Under the pieces are notes generated by a model. That model was not told where the DNA came from. It searched no databases and saw nothing but the letters and a program-made list of their open reading frames with translations. 35,986 nucleotides of DNA, taken from assembly GCA_002280565.1 (NCBI GenBank), contig NCEF01000015.1:1-35986 (forward strand), written 5' to 3'. Below, one piece after another: positions 17,150-25,520 of this stretch. The position numbers were made by a program, and so were the translations under genes. The stretch's first letter is position 1. Every line of letters starts with the position of its first letter. The DNA comes from Sphingomonas sp. 32-66-10. Lineage in GTDB: Bacteria; Pseudomonadota; Alphaproteobacteria; Sphingomonadales; Sphingomonadaceae.

Positions 17150-17439
17150 GATGCACGCTCCTTGCCGGGTGCGGTCGATCCGCTGCCCCCGAATGAATCG
17201 ACAAAGCCCAGCAGCGCTTCTTCGAGCACCGAAAGCTTCAAATGGTAGATGACCGACTTCCCAACCTTTTCGGCGTGGACGAGATCGGCATCCTTGAGCA
17301 CCGCAAAATGCGCCGACATGGTCGGTTTCGACACGTCGAACTGGTCGCTCAGATCGCCCGCGCTCATCGGCCCCTTGCGCAGCAATTGCAGCACGCGGCG
17401 GCGGGTGGGGTCGGACAATGCCTTGAAGACCATGCTCAT
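17146..17439 (-). CDS. ArsR-family repressor, SdpR-like
   Basis: The product is 97 residues and consists of one winged helix-turn-helix domain. It starts MSMVFKALSDPTRRRVLQLL, with recognition region MSAGDLSDQFDVSKPTMSAH at about 25-44 and wing KVGKSVIYHL. The order and wording closely resemble SdpR-type members, and no CxC or His-rich metal site of ArsR/SmtB sensors is present, so it is probably not a metal sensor. It overlaps the SdpI-like gene by 4 nt (ATGA). A 26-bp imperfect palindrome just upstream is a likely autoregulatory operator. Confidence 0.88.
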   Translation of the reverse strand: MSMVFKALSDPTRRRVLQLLRKGPMSAGDLSDQFDVSKPTMSAHFAVLKDADLVHAEKVGKSVIYHLKLSVLEEALLGFVDSFGGSGSTAPGKERAS

Positions 17440-17440
17440 G

Positions 17441-17474
17441 ATTCGTCATTTAGCTAATTATCGAATTGAGTCAA
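17441..17474 (-). promoter_or_regulatory. Candidate operator and promoter of the sdpRI-like operon
   Basis: An imperfect palindrome spans 17441-17466: outer arms ATTCG and CGAAT around a perfect TTAGCTAA core (17450-17457). It is strikingly AT-rich for this genome and begins two bases before the ArsR-type start codon. On the minus strand a near-consensus -35 box TTGACT lies at 17474-17469, so the palindrome covers the expected -10 and start region, fitting a repressor that blocks RNA polymerase. It is also in the leader of argB on the other strand. Binding is inferred. Confidence 0.6.
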
Positions 17475-17520
17475 GCGGCCCATGCTTTCACGATCGGCCA
17501 ACTCCCGCTAAGGGCGCGGC

Positions 17521-18420
17521 ATGACCGATCACGCACCCGACCCCGCAATGCTGGCCAAGGCCGAGACGCTGACCGACGCGCTGCCCTATATGCAGCGTTA
17601 CAAGGGCAAGACCTTCGTCGTGAAATATGGCGGCCACGCGATGGGCGATCCCGAGCTGGCGCGCGACTTTGCCGAGGATGTCGTGCTGCTCAAGGCGGTC
17701 GGGATCAACCCGGTGGTCGTGCATGGCGGCGGGCCGCAGATCGGGTCGATGCTCAAGCGGCTTGGCGTCGAATCACAGTTCGTCGGCGGGCTGCGCGTCA
17801 CCGATGCCGAAACTGCGCGCATCGCCGAAATGGTGCTGGCCGGATCGATCAACAAGGAAATCGTCAGCTGGATCGGCGCGGCCGGCGGCAAGGCGCTCGG
17901 CATTTCGGGCAAGGATTCAGGCCTGGTCACCGCGCGCAAGGTGCAGCGCGATTCCGCCGACCCGCTGCAGGGCATTGAACGCCATGTCGATCTGGGCTTT
18001 GTCGGCGAGCCGGTTGCGGTCGATGCATCGGTGCTGACCACGCTGAGCGATCAGGGCTTCATCCCGGTGATCGCGCCGATCGCGCTGGGCGCGGACGGCC
18101 ATACCTACAACATCAATGCCGACACCATGGCGGGGGCGATCGCCGGCGCGCTGGGCGCATCGCGCTTCTTCCTGCTCACCGATGTTCCCGGCGTGCTCGA
18201 CAAGGACAAGCAGCTGCTGACCGATCTCGACCCCGGACGGATCCTGGCACTGAAGGCCGATGGCACGATCAGCGGGGGCATGATCCCCAAGGTCGAGACC
18301 TGCGTCGCCGCGGTCGATGCCGGGGTGGACGCCGCGGTGATCCTCGACGGGCGCATCCCACACGCGATGCTGCTCGAAATCTTCACCACGCAGGGCGCGG
18401 GCACCTTGGTTCACCGCTAA
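17521..18420 (+). CDS. argB: Acetylglutamate kinase
   Basis: This kinase phosphorylates N-acetylglutamate in the second step of arginine synthesis. The product is 299 residues. It has KYGGHAMG at about 35-42 and [10 protein letters not shown] at about 67-76 for substrate and phosphate binding, [13 protein letters not shown] for ATP binding, and [11 protein letters not shown]. An N-terminal segment (residues 1-28) precedes the kinase fold. Such an extension is typical of arginine-inhibited, hexameric ArgB, so feedback inhibition is likely (inference). The gene is divergent from the ArsR-type operon. Confidence 0.97.
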   Translation: MTDHAPDPAMLAKAETLTDALPYMQRYKGKTFVVKYGGHAMGDPELARDFAEDVVLLKAVGINPVVVHGGGPQIGSMLKRLGVESQFVGGLRVTDAETARIAEMVLAGSINKEIVSWIGAAGGKALGISGKDSGLVTARKVQRDSADPLQGIERHVDLGFVGEPVAVDASVLTTLSDQGFIPVIAPIALGADGHTYNINADTMAGAIAGALGASRFFLLTDVPGVLDKDKQLLTDLDPGRILALKADGTISGGMIPKVETCVAAVDAGVDAAVILDGRIPHAMLLEIFTTQGAGTLVHR

Positions 18421-18495
18421 GGCGTATTACATACTCAACACAGTTGCCGATAGCCGCCGCTTTCCTGTAAAAGCGCCAAAACTCCGGAGGCCCGA

Positions 18496-18810
18496 TTGGA
18501 CCCGTTTTTGAACATGCTCTTCGGGATCGTGCAGATCCTGCTCAACGTGCTGTGGTGGATCATCGTCATCCAGGCGGTGCTGTCGATCCTGATCTCGTTC
18601 AACGTGATCAACACCTATAATGATTTCGTCAGCTCGCTGTGGCGTGGCCTCAACACGCTGACCGAGCCGATCTATCGCCCGATCCGCCGCATCCTGCCCG
18701 ACACTGGCCCGATGGATTTCGCGCCGTTCGTGGTGCTGATCCTGATCGCGATCGTCAATTATGCGGTGATCCCCAACCTCGCGGTCGCGCTCTCCAGCCC
18801 GTCGGTGTGA
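18496..18810 (+). CDS. yggT: YggT family membrane protein
   Basis: The product is 104 residues with two hydrophobic segments (about 8-32 and 75-97) on either side of the conserved NTLTEPIYRPIRRILP loop, which defines the YggT family. Members are small inner-membrane proteins linked to osmotic tolerance and, in other bacteria, to cell division or membrane organisation. The start codon is TTG at 18496, supported by CCGGAGG 5 bases upstream. The stop overlaps the next start as GTGA. It is the first gene of a yggT-yggU-folD operon. Confidence 0.92.
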   Translation: MDPFLNMLFGIVQILLNVLWWIIVIQAVLSILISFNVINTYNDFVSSLWRGLNTLTEPIYRPIRRILPDTGPMDFAPFVVLILIAIVNYAVIPNLAVALSSPSV

Positions 18811-19118
18811 GCCAGCCCTGGCGGGAAGCGCCGCCGGGCCTGATCGTCGCGGTGCGCGCGACACCGCGCGCGTCGAAAAGTGCGCTGCTCCCCGGCACGC
18901 CCGAGCATTTCGCCGCACGCATCGCCGCACCGCCGGTCGAGGGTGCGGCCAATGCGGCGCTGATCGAACTGGTCGCCAAGACGTTTGGCGTGCCCAAGCG
19001 CGACGTGACGCTGATCGCCGGGGACACTGCGCGGGTGAAGCGCCTGGCCATCGCGGGCGATCCCGAGAGACTGGCGGGAATCGCCGCAGCGCTCTATGGG
19101 GCGGGCCATGAGCGCTGA
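18807..19118 (+). CDS. yggU: UPF0235/DUF167 family protein YggU
   Basis: The product is 103 residues from a GTG at 18807 that overlaps the yggT stop by 4 nt. The DUF167 signature is clear: [13 protein letters not shown] near the N-terminus, [32 protein letters not shown] in the middle, and KRLAIAGD. The fold is known from structures, but the function is not. YggT and YggU are neighbours in many proteobacteria. The 3' end overlaps folD by 11 bases. Confidence 0.92.
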   Translation: MSQPWREAPPGLIVAVRATPRASKSALLPGTPEHFAARIAAPPVEGAANAALIELVAKTFGVPKRDVTLIAGDTARVKRLAIAGDPERLAGIAAALYGAGHER

Positions 19119-19983
19119 GATCATCGACGGTAAGGCATTCGCCGCCAATCTGCGCGCCCGGGTGGGCGAGGCTGCGGCGGCATTTGAGGGACAGGCGGGC
19201 CGCAAGGCTGGCCTCGCAGTCGTGCTGGTCGGTGACGACCCCGCCTCCGCCGTTTATGTGCGCAGCAAGGGCAAGGCGACAGTCGCCGCCAATATGGCGA
19301 GTTTCGAGCACCGCCTGCCCGCCGACACGACCCAAGATACGCTGATCGCACTGGTGCGCCAGCTGAATGCCGATGCAGCGGTCGATGGCATCCTCGTCCA
19401 GCTGCCGCTGCCCCACCATCTCGACGAGCAAGCCGTGGTTGCGGCGATCGATCCGAACAAGGATGTCGACGGGCTGACCCCGGTCAGCGCCGGGCGGCTC
19501 GCGCTGGGCATCGACGGGCTGGTGCCGTGCACGCCACTCGGCAGCCTGATGCTGCTGCAGGACCAGATCGGCGATCTGTCGGGCCTCGACGCGATCGTGA
19601 TTGGCCGCTCGATCCTGGTCGGCAAGCCGATGGCGGCGCTGCTGACCGCGGCGAATTGCACCGTCACCCTCGCCCATTCGCGCACGCGCGACCTCGCCCA
19701 TCATGTCAGCCGCGCCGACATCGTCGTGGCGGCGGTCGGTCGCGCCGGCTTCGTCAAGGGCGAGTGGCTCAAGCCCGGCGCGACGGTGATCGATGTCGGG
19801 ATCAACCGCGTCGACGGTGCACTGGTCGGCGATGTCGCGTTCGACAGCGCGGCGTCGGTGGCGGGCGCGATCACGCCGGTGCCGGGCGGAGTCGGGCCGA
19901 TGACCATTGCCTGCCTGCTGCGCAACGCGCTGGTCGCGGCGTATCGCAATGAAGCGATCGACTTCGACGCCGCCGCGCTGTGA
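19108..19983 (+). CDS. folD: Bifunctional methylenetetrahydrofolate dehydrogenase/cyclohydrolase
   Basis: FolD interconverts 5,10-methylene-, methenyl- and 10-formyl-THF, supplying one-carbon units. The product is 291 residues. The catalytic YVRSK (Tyr and Lys) is near residue 50, QLPLPHHL and [11 protein letters not shown] follow, PCTPLG lies in the cyclohydrolase part, and the NADP site is [16 protein letters not shown]. The end carries [13 protein letters not shown]. The start at 19108 ([11 protein letters not shown]) is preferred to the ATG at 19096. It is the last gene of the yggT-yggU-folD operon. Confidence 0.97.
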   Translation: MSAEIIDGKAFAANLRARVGEAAAAFEGQAGRKAGLAVVLVGDDPASAVYVRSKGKATVAANMASFEHRLPADTTQDTLIALVRQLNADAAVDGILVQLPLPHHLDEQAVVAAIDPNKDVDGLTPVSAGRLALGIDGLVPCTPLGSLMLLQDQIGDLSGLDAIVIGRSILVGKPMAALLTAANCTVTLAHSRTRDLAHHVSRADIVVAAVGRAGFVKGEWLKPGATVIDVGINRVDGALVGDVAFDSAASVAGAITPVPGGVGPMTIACLLRNALVAAYRNEAIDFDAAAL

Positions 19984-20061
19984 TCGCGGACCGCGCCCCC
20001 AGGAAATTTGACCGCTGCCGCGCGACCAGTCATCGCACTGCAGCAAATTCCCCCTTGTGAC

Positions 20062-20074
20062 GTTGTATCATTGC
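20062..20074 (+). promoter_or_regulatory. Possible Zur-like operator upstream of the TonB receptor
   Basis: The 13-mer GTTGTATCATTGC resembles the core GTTATAATATAAC of Zur boxes (9 of 13 positions by eye) and lies 45 bases before the receptor start codon. It sits inside a wider, partly symmetric stretch GTGAC...TGCAC (20057-20076). This fits zinc repression of a zinc receptor, but the match is imperfect and could be chance. Confidence 0.35.
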
Positions 20075-20118
20075 ACTTAAGAGTCCGCGCAAATTCAATT
20101 CAGGGAATTTGCGTAGCC

Positions 20119-22287
20119 ATGAAGTTCAGCACGATCCTGCTCGCCACGAGCATCCTCGCCGCCCCCGCCTTTGCCCAGACCAGCGATCATGCCGAGCGCG
20201 ACCGGTCGAGCCGCAATCCGGTCCATGGCGAAACGGTCGAGGAAGTGGTGATCAGCGCGCCCGGCATCGAGCGGCTCGACCTGCTGGCGGGCACGTCGGT
20301 GGTCACTGGCGACGAACTGGTGCGCGACATTCGCGGCCAGATCGGCGATTCGCTGACCCAGGTGCCGGGCGTGTCGGCGACATCGTTCAGCCCGGGCGCG
20401 TCGCGTCCGGTGCTGCGCGGCTTCCAGGGTGAGCGCGTGCGGGTGCTGACCGACGGCCTCGGCACGCTCGATGCGTCGAACACCTCGACCGACCATGCCG
20501 TGTCGATCGAGCCGCTGACCGCCGAGCGAATCGAAGTGCTGCGCGGCCCGGCCGTGCTGCTGTTCGGTAGCCAGGCAATTGGCGGTGCGGTCAACGTGCT
20601 CGACCGCCGCATCCCGCGCGCGGTGCCGGAGAGCGGCTTCCATGTCGACGCCATCGGCGCCTATGGCTCGGCCGCGGACGAGCGCGGCGGCGGCGCGGCG
20701 GTGGACTTTGCCATCACCCCGCAGATCGTCGCGCACATCGACGGCAGCTATCGCAAGAGCGACGATCTGCGCGTCGGCGGCTATGTGCTGAGCGCCCCGC
20801 TGCGCGCCGAGCAGCTCGAGATTGCCGAGGAAGAGGCAGACGAGGGGCATCTTGAGGAAGCCGAAGAGGCGCTGGAGAACGCCAACCGCAGCGGCCGCCT
20901 GCCCAATAGCGGCACGCGCACCTATTCGCTGGGCGGCGGCGTCGCGCTGATCAACGATGGCGGCAGCCTCGGCTTTTCCGCCGGCTATTATGACACGCGC
21001 TATGGCGTCCCGACGCGCCCGGGCGCGCATCACGATCATGGCGGTGGCGGCGGCGCACCCGACCCGCATGAGGAAGAGGCCGATGTCACGATCGGCCTTC
21101 AGCAGTTTCGCGCGGATATGCGCGGCGAGGTGAAGATCGGTGGCGGCCTGGTCGATGCCCTGCGCGTGCGCGTCGGCTATTCGGACTATGAACATACCGA
21201 GTTCGAAGGCGACGAGGTCGGCACCGTCTTTTACAATGAAGGCTTTGAAGGTCGGCTCGAACTGGTTCAGGCGAACCGTGACGGCTGGCGCGGCGTGACC
21301 GGCTTCCAGGCCTTTACGCGCAACTTCAACGCGGTCGGCGCCGAAGCCTTCGTGCCCAAGAACGTCACCGATCAATATGGCGTGTTCACGCTGCAGGAAG
21401 TCGATCTGGGCGCGATCGGGCTGGAAGGCGCGCTGCGCTACGAGCACACCCGCGTCCGATCGAACACCGTCAAGCTCGATCTGGACGAAGATGGCCCGAC
21501 CGGCGCGTTCGACCGCCGCTTCGACGCCTTCTCCGGCGCGATCGGCCTGTCCTATGCGCTCGCGCCCGAAGTGAAAATCGGGTTCAACGTGTCGCGCGCC
21601 GTCCGCGCCCCGTCGGCTGAAGAGCTGTTCTCCAACGGCCCGCACATCGCGACGCAATCCTATGAAGTCGGCAACCCCAATTTCCGCACCGAAAAGAGCT
21701 GGGGCGGCGAAGTCTATGCGCGCGGCGCGGCGGGTCCGGTACGCTTCCAGATCGCCGGCTATGCCAACTGGTTCGACGACTACATCTATGAAGTCGCGAC
21801 CGGCGACGAGATCGACGAACTGCCGGTGTTCGAGTTCCGCCAGGCCGAGGCCCGTTATCTGGGCGTCGAAGGCGAGGTATCGACGACCTTCATCGACGGC
21901 GGCGAAGGCGGCTTCTCGCTCGGCGGCAATCTGGTTGCCGACTATGTCCATGCCGATCTGGAGGATGGCAGCGCGGTTCCCCGCATCCCGCCGTTCCGCG
22001 TGCTCGCCGGAATCGACGCCAGCCAGGGCCAGTTCGGCGGCCGGGTCGAGGTCGAGCATGCGGTGCGCCAGACGCGCGTCGCCGAGTTCGAGAGCGAAAC
22101 CCCGGCCTTCACCCTCGTCAACGCGTCGCTCACCTGGCACCCGCTGGGCGAAAAGCGCGAGACCGCGATCATCCTGTCGGCGCACAACATCTTCGACGTC
22201 GATGCGCGCCGCCATGCGAGCTTCACCAAGGATTTCGTGCCGCTCCCCGGCCGCGACATCCGCGTGTCGGCGCGGTTGAGCTTCTAA
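20119..22287 (+). CDS. TonB-dependent outer membrane receptor, probably for zinc
   Basis: The product is 722 residues. A signal peptide (1-20, ending AFAQ) is followed by a TonB-box-like EEVVIS near 41-46, the plug domain (about 50-160, with LRGPAVLLFGSQAIGGAVNV), and a beta-barrel ending in the aromatic RLSF. Two insertions stand out: an acidic helix-like segment (about 233-254) and a His/Asp/Glu-rich loop (about 303-320, with HHDHG and DPHEEE). Such metal-binding loops are typical of ZnuD-type zinc receptors. The start at 20119 is chosen for the signal peptide; the frame is open upstream. The metal is inferred from loop composition and a possible Zur site. Confidence 0.88.
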   Translation: MKFSTILLATSILAAPAFAQTSDHAERDRSSRNPVHGETVEEVVISAPGIERLDLLAGTSVVTGDELVRDIRGQIGDSLTQVPGVSATSFSPGASRPVLRGFQGERVRVLTDGLGTLDASNTSTDHAVSIEPLTAERIEVLRGPAVLLFGSQAIGGAVNVLDRRIPRAVPESGFHVDAIGAYGSAADERGGGAAVDFAITPQIVAHIDGSYRKSDDLRVGGYVLSAPLRAEQLEIAEEEADEGHLEEAEEALENANRSGRLPNSGTRTYSLGGGVALINDGGSLGFSAGYYDTRYGVPTRPGAHHDHGGGGGAPDPHEEEADVTIGLQQFRADMRGEVKIGGGLVDALRVRVGYSDYEHTEFEGDEVGTVFYNEGFEGRLELVQANRDGWRGVTGFQAFTRNFNAVGAEAFVPKNVTDQYGVFTLQEVDLGAIGLEGALRYEHTRVRSNTVKLDLDEDGPTGAFDRRFDAFSGAIGLSYALAPEVKIGFNVSRAVRAPSAEELFSNGPHIATQSYEVGNPNFRTEKSWGGEVYARGAAGPVRFQIAGYANWFDDYIYEVATGDEIDELPVFEFRQAEARYLGVEGEVSTTFIDGGEGGFSLGGNLVADYVHADLEDGSAVPRIPPFRVLAGIDASQGQFGGRVEVEHAVRQTRVAEFESETPAFTLVNASLTWHPLGEKRETAIILSAHNIFDVDARRHASFTKDFVPLPGRDIRVSARLSF

Positions 22288-22303
22288 CCTCTCGCCCCCG
22301 AGG

Positions 22304-22343
22304 GACTGGGCGCTGCCGATCAGACAGCCGGCAGCGCCCAGTC
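22304..22343 (+). terminator. Terminator-like hairpin after the TonB receptor, overlapping the ung 3' end
   Basis: A perfect 15-bp inverted repeat (22304-22318 with 22329-22343) closes a 10-nt loop and is followed on the plus strand by TCTATTT. The right arm encodes the last residues of ung (WALPAV), so one sequence serves as ung coding DNA and as a stem for terminating the convergent receptor gene. The short T tail makes it a moderate terminator. Confidence 0.65.
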
Positions 22344-22997
22344 TATTTCACCGCGCCCATGCGACTGCAGAAACGCATTCGCCTGTGAAAACGGGCGCGA
22401 GCCGAAGAAACCGCCATGCGCCGACAGGGGCGAGGGGTGGACCGATTTCAGCACCATATGGCGGGACGCGACCGATGCCGCCTTTTTCTGCGCATGGCTG
22501 CCCCACAGCATGAACACCACCGGATCGGGCAGCGCGTTGACCTGTGCCACCACCGCGTCGGTGAAGCGCTCCCACCCGCGCCCCTTGTGCGACGCCGCCA
22601 GCCCCATCTCGACCGTCAGGCAATTGTTGAGCAGCAACACGCCCTGCTGTGCCCAATGTTCGAGGAAGCCGTGGTTCGGCGGATCGATGCCGAGGTCGCT
22701 CTTGAGCTCCTTGTAGATATTCACCAGGCTCGGCGGCACCTTCACGCCCGGCTGGACCGAGAAACACAGGCCGTGCGCCTGCCCCTCGCCATGATAGGGG
22801 TCCTGCCCCAGGATCACGACGCGGACGCTTTCGGGCGGGGTCAGGTCGAGCGCGCGGAACCAGTCGGCACCCTTGGGAAAGATACGCTTGCCCGCCGCCT
22901 TCTCCGCCATCAGGAACGCGCGCAGATCGGCCATATAGGGGCTGTCGAACTCACGCTGGAGCGGGGCCAGCCAGCTTGGGTGCAGCTTCACGGTCAT
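22320..22997 (-). CDS. ung: Uracil-DNA glycosylase, family 1
   Basis: Ung removes uracil from DNA, starting base excision repair. The product is 225 residues. The catalytic GQDPYHG (Asp66) is at about 64-70, [10 protein letters not shown] follows mid-protein, and the C-terminal minor-groove loop [11 protein letters not shown] is intact. The start at 22997 ([12 protein letters not shown]) gives the family N-terminus; the upstream open frame runs through the csaA gene on the other strand and is not family-like. It is convergent with the TonB receptor gene. Confidence 0.96.
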   Translation of the reverse strand: MTVKLHPSWLAPLQREFDSPYMADLRAFLMAEKAAGKRIFPKGADWFRALDLTPPESVRVVILGQDPYHGEGQAHGLCFSVQPGVKVPPSLVNIYKELKSDLGIDPPNHGFLEHWAQQGVLLLNNCLTVEMGLAASHKGRGWERFTDAVVAQVNALPDPVVFMLWGSHAQKKAASVASRHMVLKSVHPSPLSAHGGFFGSRPFSQANAFLQSHGRGEIDWALPAV

Positions 22998-23042
22998 GGG
23001 CAGGGACTGGGCGAATCCGGCCGGCTGTGTCAATCGCGCGTG

Positions 23043-23414
23043 ATGCACATGACCCACGCCGCCAACGCCCCCGCCGCGCCGCAGATCGACTTCGACCAGT
23101 TTCTGGCGGTCGATATCCGCATCGGCACGATTATCGCCGCCGAACCCTTTCCCGAAGCGCGCAAGCCGGCGTTCAAGCTGACGATCGACTTCGGCCCGGC
23201 AATCGGGATCAAACGCTCCTCGGCGCAGATCACCGAACATTACACGCTGGACGACCTGCCCGGGCAACAGGTCGCCGCGGTGGTCAATTTCCCCCCGCGC
23301 CAGATCGGGCCGATGATGTCGGAAGTGCTGACGCTCGGCTTCCCCGATGCGGAGGGGAAAGTGGTGCTGTTCCACCCGAGCGTGCCCGTGCCCAATGGCG
23401 GACGGCTGTTCTAA
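23043..23414 (+). CDS. csaA: CsaA-type tRNA-binding chaperone-like protein
   Basis: The product is 123 residues, an export-related chaperone CsaA homologue formed of one tRNA-binding (OB-fold) domain. [31 protein letters not shown], and the [24 protein letters not shown] stretch are family hallmarks. CsaA binds tRNA-like or unfolded substrates and has been linked to protein secretion in Bacillus. Two starts are possible (23043 or 23049); no clear ribosome binding site is seen. The stop overlaps the convergent lipoprotein gene by 4 bases. Confidence 0.92.
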   Translation: MHMTHAANAPAAPQIDFDQFLAVDIRIGTIIAAEPFPEARKPAFKLTIDFGPAIGIKRSSAQITEHYTLDDLPGQQVAAVVNFPPRQIGPMMSEVLTLGFPDAEGKVVLFHPSVPVPNGGRLF

Positions 23415-23974
23415 CGCGCGACCGCTCGTCGGAAATCGGGATCTTCGAGCAGCGTTTCGATCAGCTGCGAATAGAGCGCGACATATTCGCGCTCCGCAGC
23501 ATCGATCGCGACCGCACCGATGAAGGACGAGTTCCAGTTCGCCTCGACTCGCAGCGTTTTTTCCATCTTCACCGCGCCGTTTTCGGTGACGCGGAAGGTC
23601 GCGGCGAGTGCGCCGGTGGCCTGACCGACCTTCGGATTGGCCGAATTCTCGATGAGGTCCGCCGAAATCGTGAACCGCGCATTCGGATCAAGCTTGCCCG
23701 CCAGCCGCAATTGCTCGGCCAGCGTCTCGCCCAGATAGGCAGCGAATGAGGTCTTGTTGGGCGGCAGCAGGCGGAAGGCGCGCAGGCCGACCGCCCGATC
23801 CGAACCCGGCGGCAGCCCCGGGCCGAGCCGGAATGCACCGATTGCCAGCGGCGGAATCTGCGGCGCGCTGGCCGCCCGCACCGCACGCGGCGACGCGGAC
23901 GGCGGGGCAGCGGTGGCGCTGCACCCCGCCAGCGCGGCGCTCAGCCCCATTAGCAGCAGGATGCGGCGGTTCAT
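23411..23974 (-). CDS. Putative lipoprotein of unknown function
   Basis: The product is 187 residues with a lipoprotein signal peptide: [18 protein letters not shown], lipobox LAGC at 15-18. The mature part is a mixed alpha/beta domain ([55 protein letters not shown]) ending in a helical [18 protein letters not shown] segment. I do not recognise a named family. It overlaps the upstream secreted-protein gene by 4 bases (ATGA), so the two probably act together in the envelope. Confidence 0.75.
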   Translation of the reverse strand: MNRRILLLMGLSAALAGCSATAAPPSASPRAVRAASAPQIPPLAIGAFRLGPGLPPGSDRAVGLRAFRLLPPNKTSFAAYLGETLAEQLRLAGKLDPNARFTISADLIENSANPKVGQATGALAATFRVTENGAVKMEKTLRVEANWNSSFIGAVAIDAAEREYVALYSQLIETLLEDPDFRRAVAR

Positions 23975-24633
23975 GCGCCGGGCTGGGCCGGTGCGGCTGC
24001 GGCCGGCTCGGTCGGCGCGGTTCCGGCAAAGGCCGGGTCCAGCGCGAGCTGATTCACCGCGTGCCCGATGCCCTGACGCACGATGGTCTCGATGCCGATC
24101 ACCGCGTTCTTGACCTGGATCAGCTCCGGCCCCGGCACCTCCTTGGTGCCCATCGTCAGCCACAAGCCGTGCGTCACCTCACGCCGGATCGGTGTCGCAC
24201 CCGCGGCGGCGTTATATTCCGCGACGATCAGATAGCCGTCACGGACCACCGTCTTGGCGAGGCCAAAGGTCAGGCCAGTGACGAACCCCTTCCCCGCCGC
24301 GTCCTTCTGCACGATGTTATCCATGGTAATGGCCAGCATCGCACCGCCTTCGACCGGCGTTTCCAGCACTTCTGAGAAGGCACCCGACTCGCGGACCAGC
24401 TTGAAGACCTGCTCCTTGACATATTTGGTCGCCTTCGGGTTGGCCTTCTGGTCGGTGGTGAATTGGAAGATGAGCTGAACCGGGCGCGGCTTTTCGACCT
24501 TGGCCCGTTGTTCGGCGGTCAGTTCGCCCAGCTTGCTTTCGATATAATATTTGGCCGCCTGCGCCGGCGCGGCAATGATCATCGCGATCGCTAGCGTCGC
24601 GCCAAGCAGAGCGCGCAGAACTCCGAACAGCAT
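23971..24633 (-). CDS. Putative secreted protein of unknown function
   Basis: The product is 220 residues. A signal peptide (MLFGVLRALLGATLAIAMIIAAPAQA, cleavage near 26) leads a periplasmic or outer-envelope protein with PVQLIFQFTTDQKANPKATKYV, then a Gly-rich hydrophobic stretch GKGFVTGLTFGLAKTVVRDGYL in the middle, and an Ala/Pro-rich C-terminus. No Cys lipobox is present. The start at 24633 has AGGGGGGA about 5 bases upstream. Family not recognised. It is coupled to the lipoprotein gene downstream by a 4-base overlap. Confidence 0.75.
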   Translation of the reverse strand: MLFGVLRALLGATLAIAMIIAAPAQAAKYYIESKLGELTAEQRAKVEKPRPVQLIFQFTTDQKANPKATKYVKEQVFKLVRESGAFSEVLETPVEGGAMLAITMDNIVQKDAAGKGFVTGLTFGLAKTVVRDGYLIVAEYNAAAGATPIRREVTHGLWLTMGTKEVPGPELIQVKNAVIGIETIVRQGIGHAVNQLALDPAFAGTAPTEPAAAAPAQPGA

Positions 24634-24696
24634 AGAATCCCCCCTGGTTGAGGGGCAATTCTGCTGGGCCGGATCGCGCAAGACAAGATGGTTTCG

Positions 24697-24713
24697 GCGG
24701 CGTAATACGCCGC
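24697..24713 (-). terminator. Short hairpin downstream of ubiG
   Basis: A 7-bp perfect stem (GCGGCGT with ACGCCGC) closes a 3-nt loop, 12 bases after the ubiG stop on the minus strand. There is no clear T tail, so it is only a possible terminator or 3'-end stabiliser. Confidence 0.35.
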
Positions 24714-24725
24714 AATAACCCTGCC

Positions 24726-25460
24726 CTACCCGCGCCGCGCGGTGAGCAAATAGTTGAGCGCCATATCCTCGCTCAGATGAAACCCCGCGCCGGGCGAGAA
24801 GCTGAGCCCGCGCAGGCCGGACACCGCCATCCCCGCATCCTCGAGCAGGCCGGTCAGCTCCTCCGGCGTCAGGAACTTGGCATGGTCATGCGTGCCGCGC
24901 GGGATCATGCCCAGCCCCTCGCCCACCGTGATCATCGCCAACCGCGATAGCGGGGTGCGGTTGGGGGTCGACAGGATCATCAGTCCGCCGGGCGCCAGCG
25001 CCGCGACCAGACCGCGCACGAACGCCGCCGGATCGGCGACATGCTCGATCACCTCCATCGATGTGACCAGGTCGAACTGGCGACCCGCGACCTCGGTCTC
25101 GAACTCGCCCGCGCGATAGTCGATGGTCAGCCCCGCCGCTTCGGCATGCGCGCGCGCCGCGCCGATATTCTCGGGCGCTGCATCCACGCCCGTCACCGCC
25201 GCGCCCATCCGCGCCAGCGGCTCGCACAGCAACCCCGCGCCGCAGCCGACATCGAGCGCGGTCCGCCCCTTGAGCGGCGCGAAATCGCGCGGATCGCTGC
25301 CCCAATGCGCGTCGATCGCTTCGCGCACATAACGCAGCCGCACCGGGTTGAGCCGGTGGAGCATCGCCGACTCGCCCTTGGGATTCCACCAGTCCGCCGC
25401 CAGCCGACCGAAATGTTCAGCTTCACGCGGGTCAATCGTTGCTTTGCTTGTCATCGCCAT
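24726..25460 (-). CDS. ubiG: Ubiquinone biosynthesis O-methyltransferase UbiG
   Basis: UbiG performs both SAM-dependent O-methylations of ubiquinone synthesis at the inner membrane. The product is 244 residues. The SAM motif I is LDVGCGAGLLCEPLARMGAAVTG-type (about 69-81), and motif post-I, VTSMEVIEHVADP, follows. FLTPEELTGLLEDAG and a family-typical membrane-associating insertion (LSRLAMITVGEGLGMIPRGTHDHAKF) are present. There are two possible starts, at 25460 and 25454; a GAGGGGGG run upstream fits the second better. It is divergent from lysC by 60 bases, a common alphaproteobacterial arrangement. Confidence 0.96.
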   Translation of the reverse strand: MAMTSKATIDPREAEHFGRLAADWWNPKGESAMLHRLNPVRLRYVREAIDAHWGSDPRDFAPLKGRTALDVGCGAGLLCEPLARMGAAVTGVDAAPENIGAARAHAEAAGLTIDYRAGEFETEVAGRQFDLVTSMEVIEHVADPAAFVRGLVAALAPGGLMILSTPNRTPLSRLAMITVGEGLGMIPRGTHDHAKFLTPEELTGLLEDAGMAVSGLRGLSFSPGAGFHLSEDMALNYLLTARRG

Positions 25461-25520
25461 CCCCCCCTCTTATCAGCGCGCCCACAGCTTCCCAACCGGG
25501 ACTTTGGGGGACAGGTTCAG

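Noticed and set aside
20095-22215. 706-residue minus-strand open frame opposite the TonB receptor
   Set aside because: The plus-strand product has a signal peptide, plug and barrel; the opposing frame has no recognisable domain.
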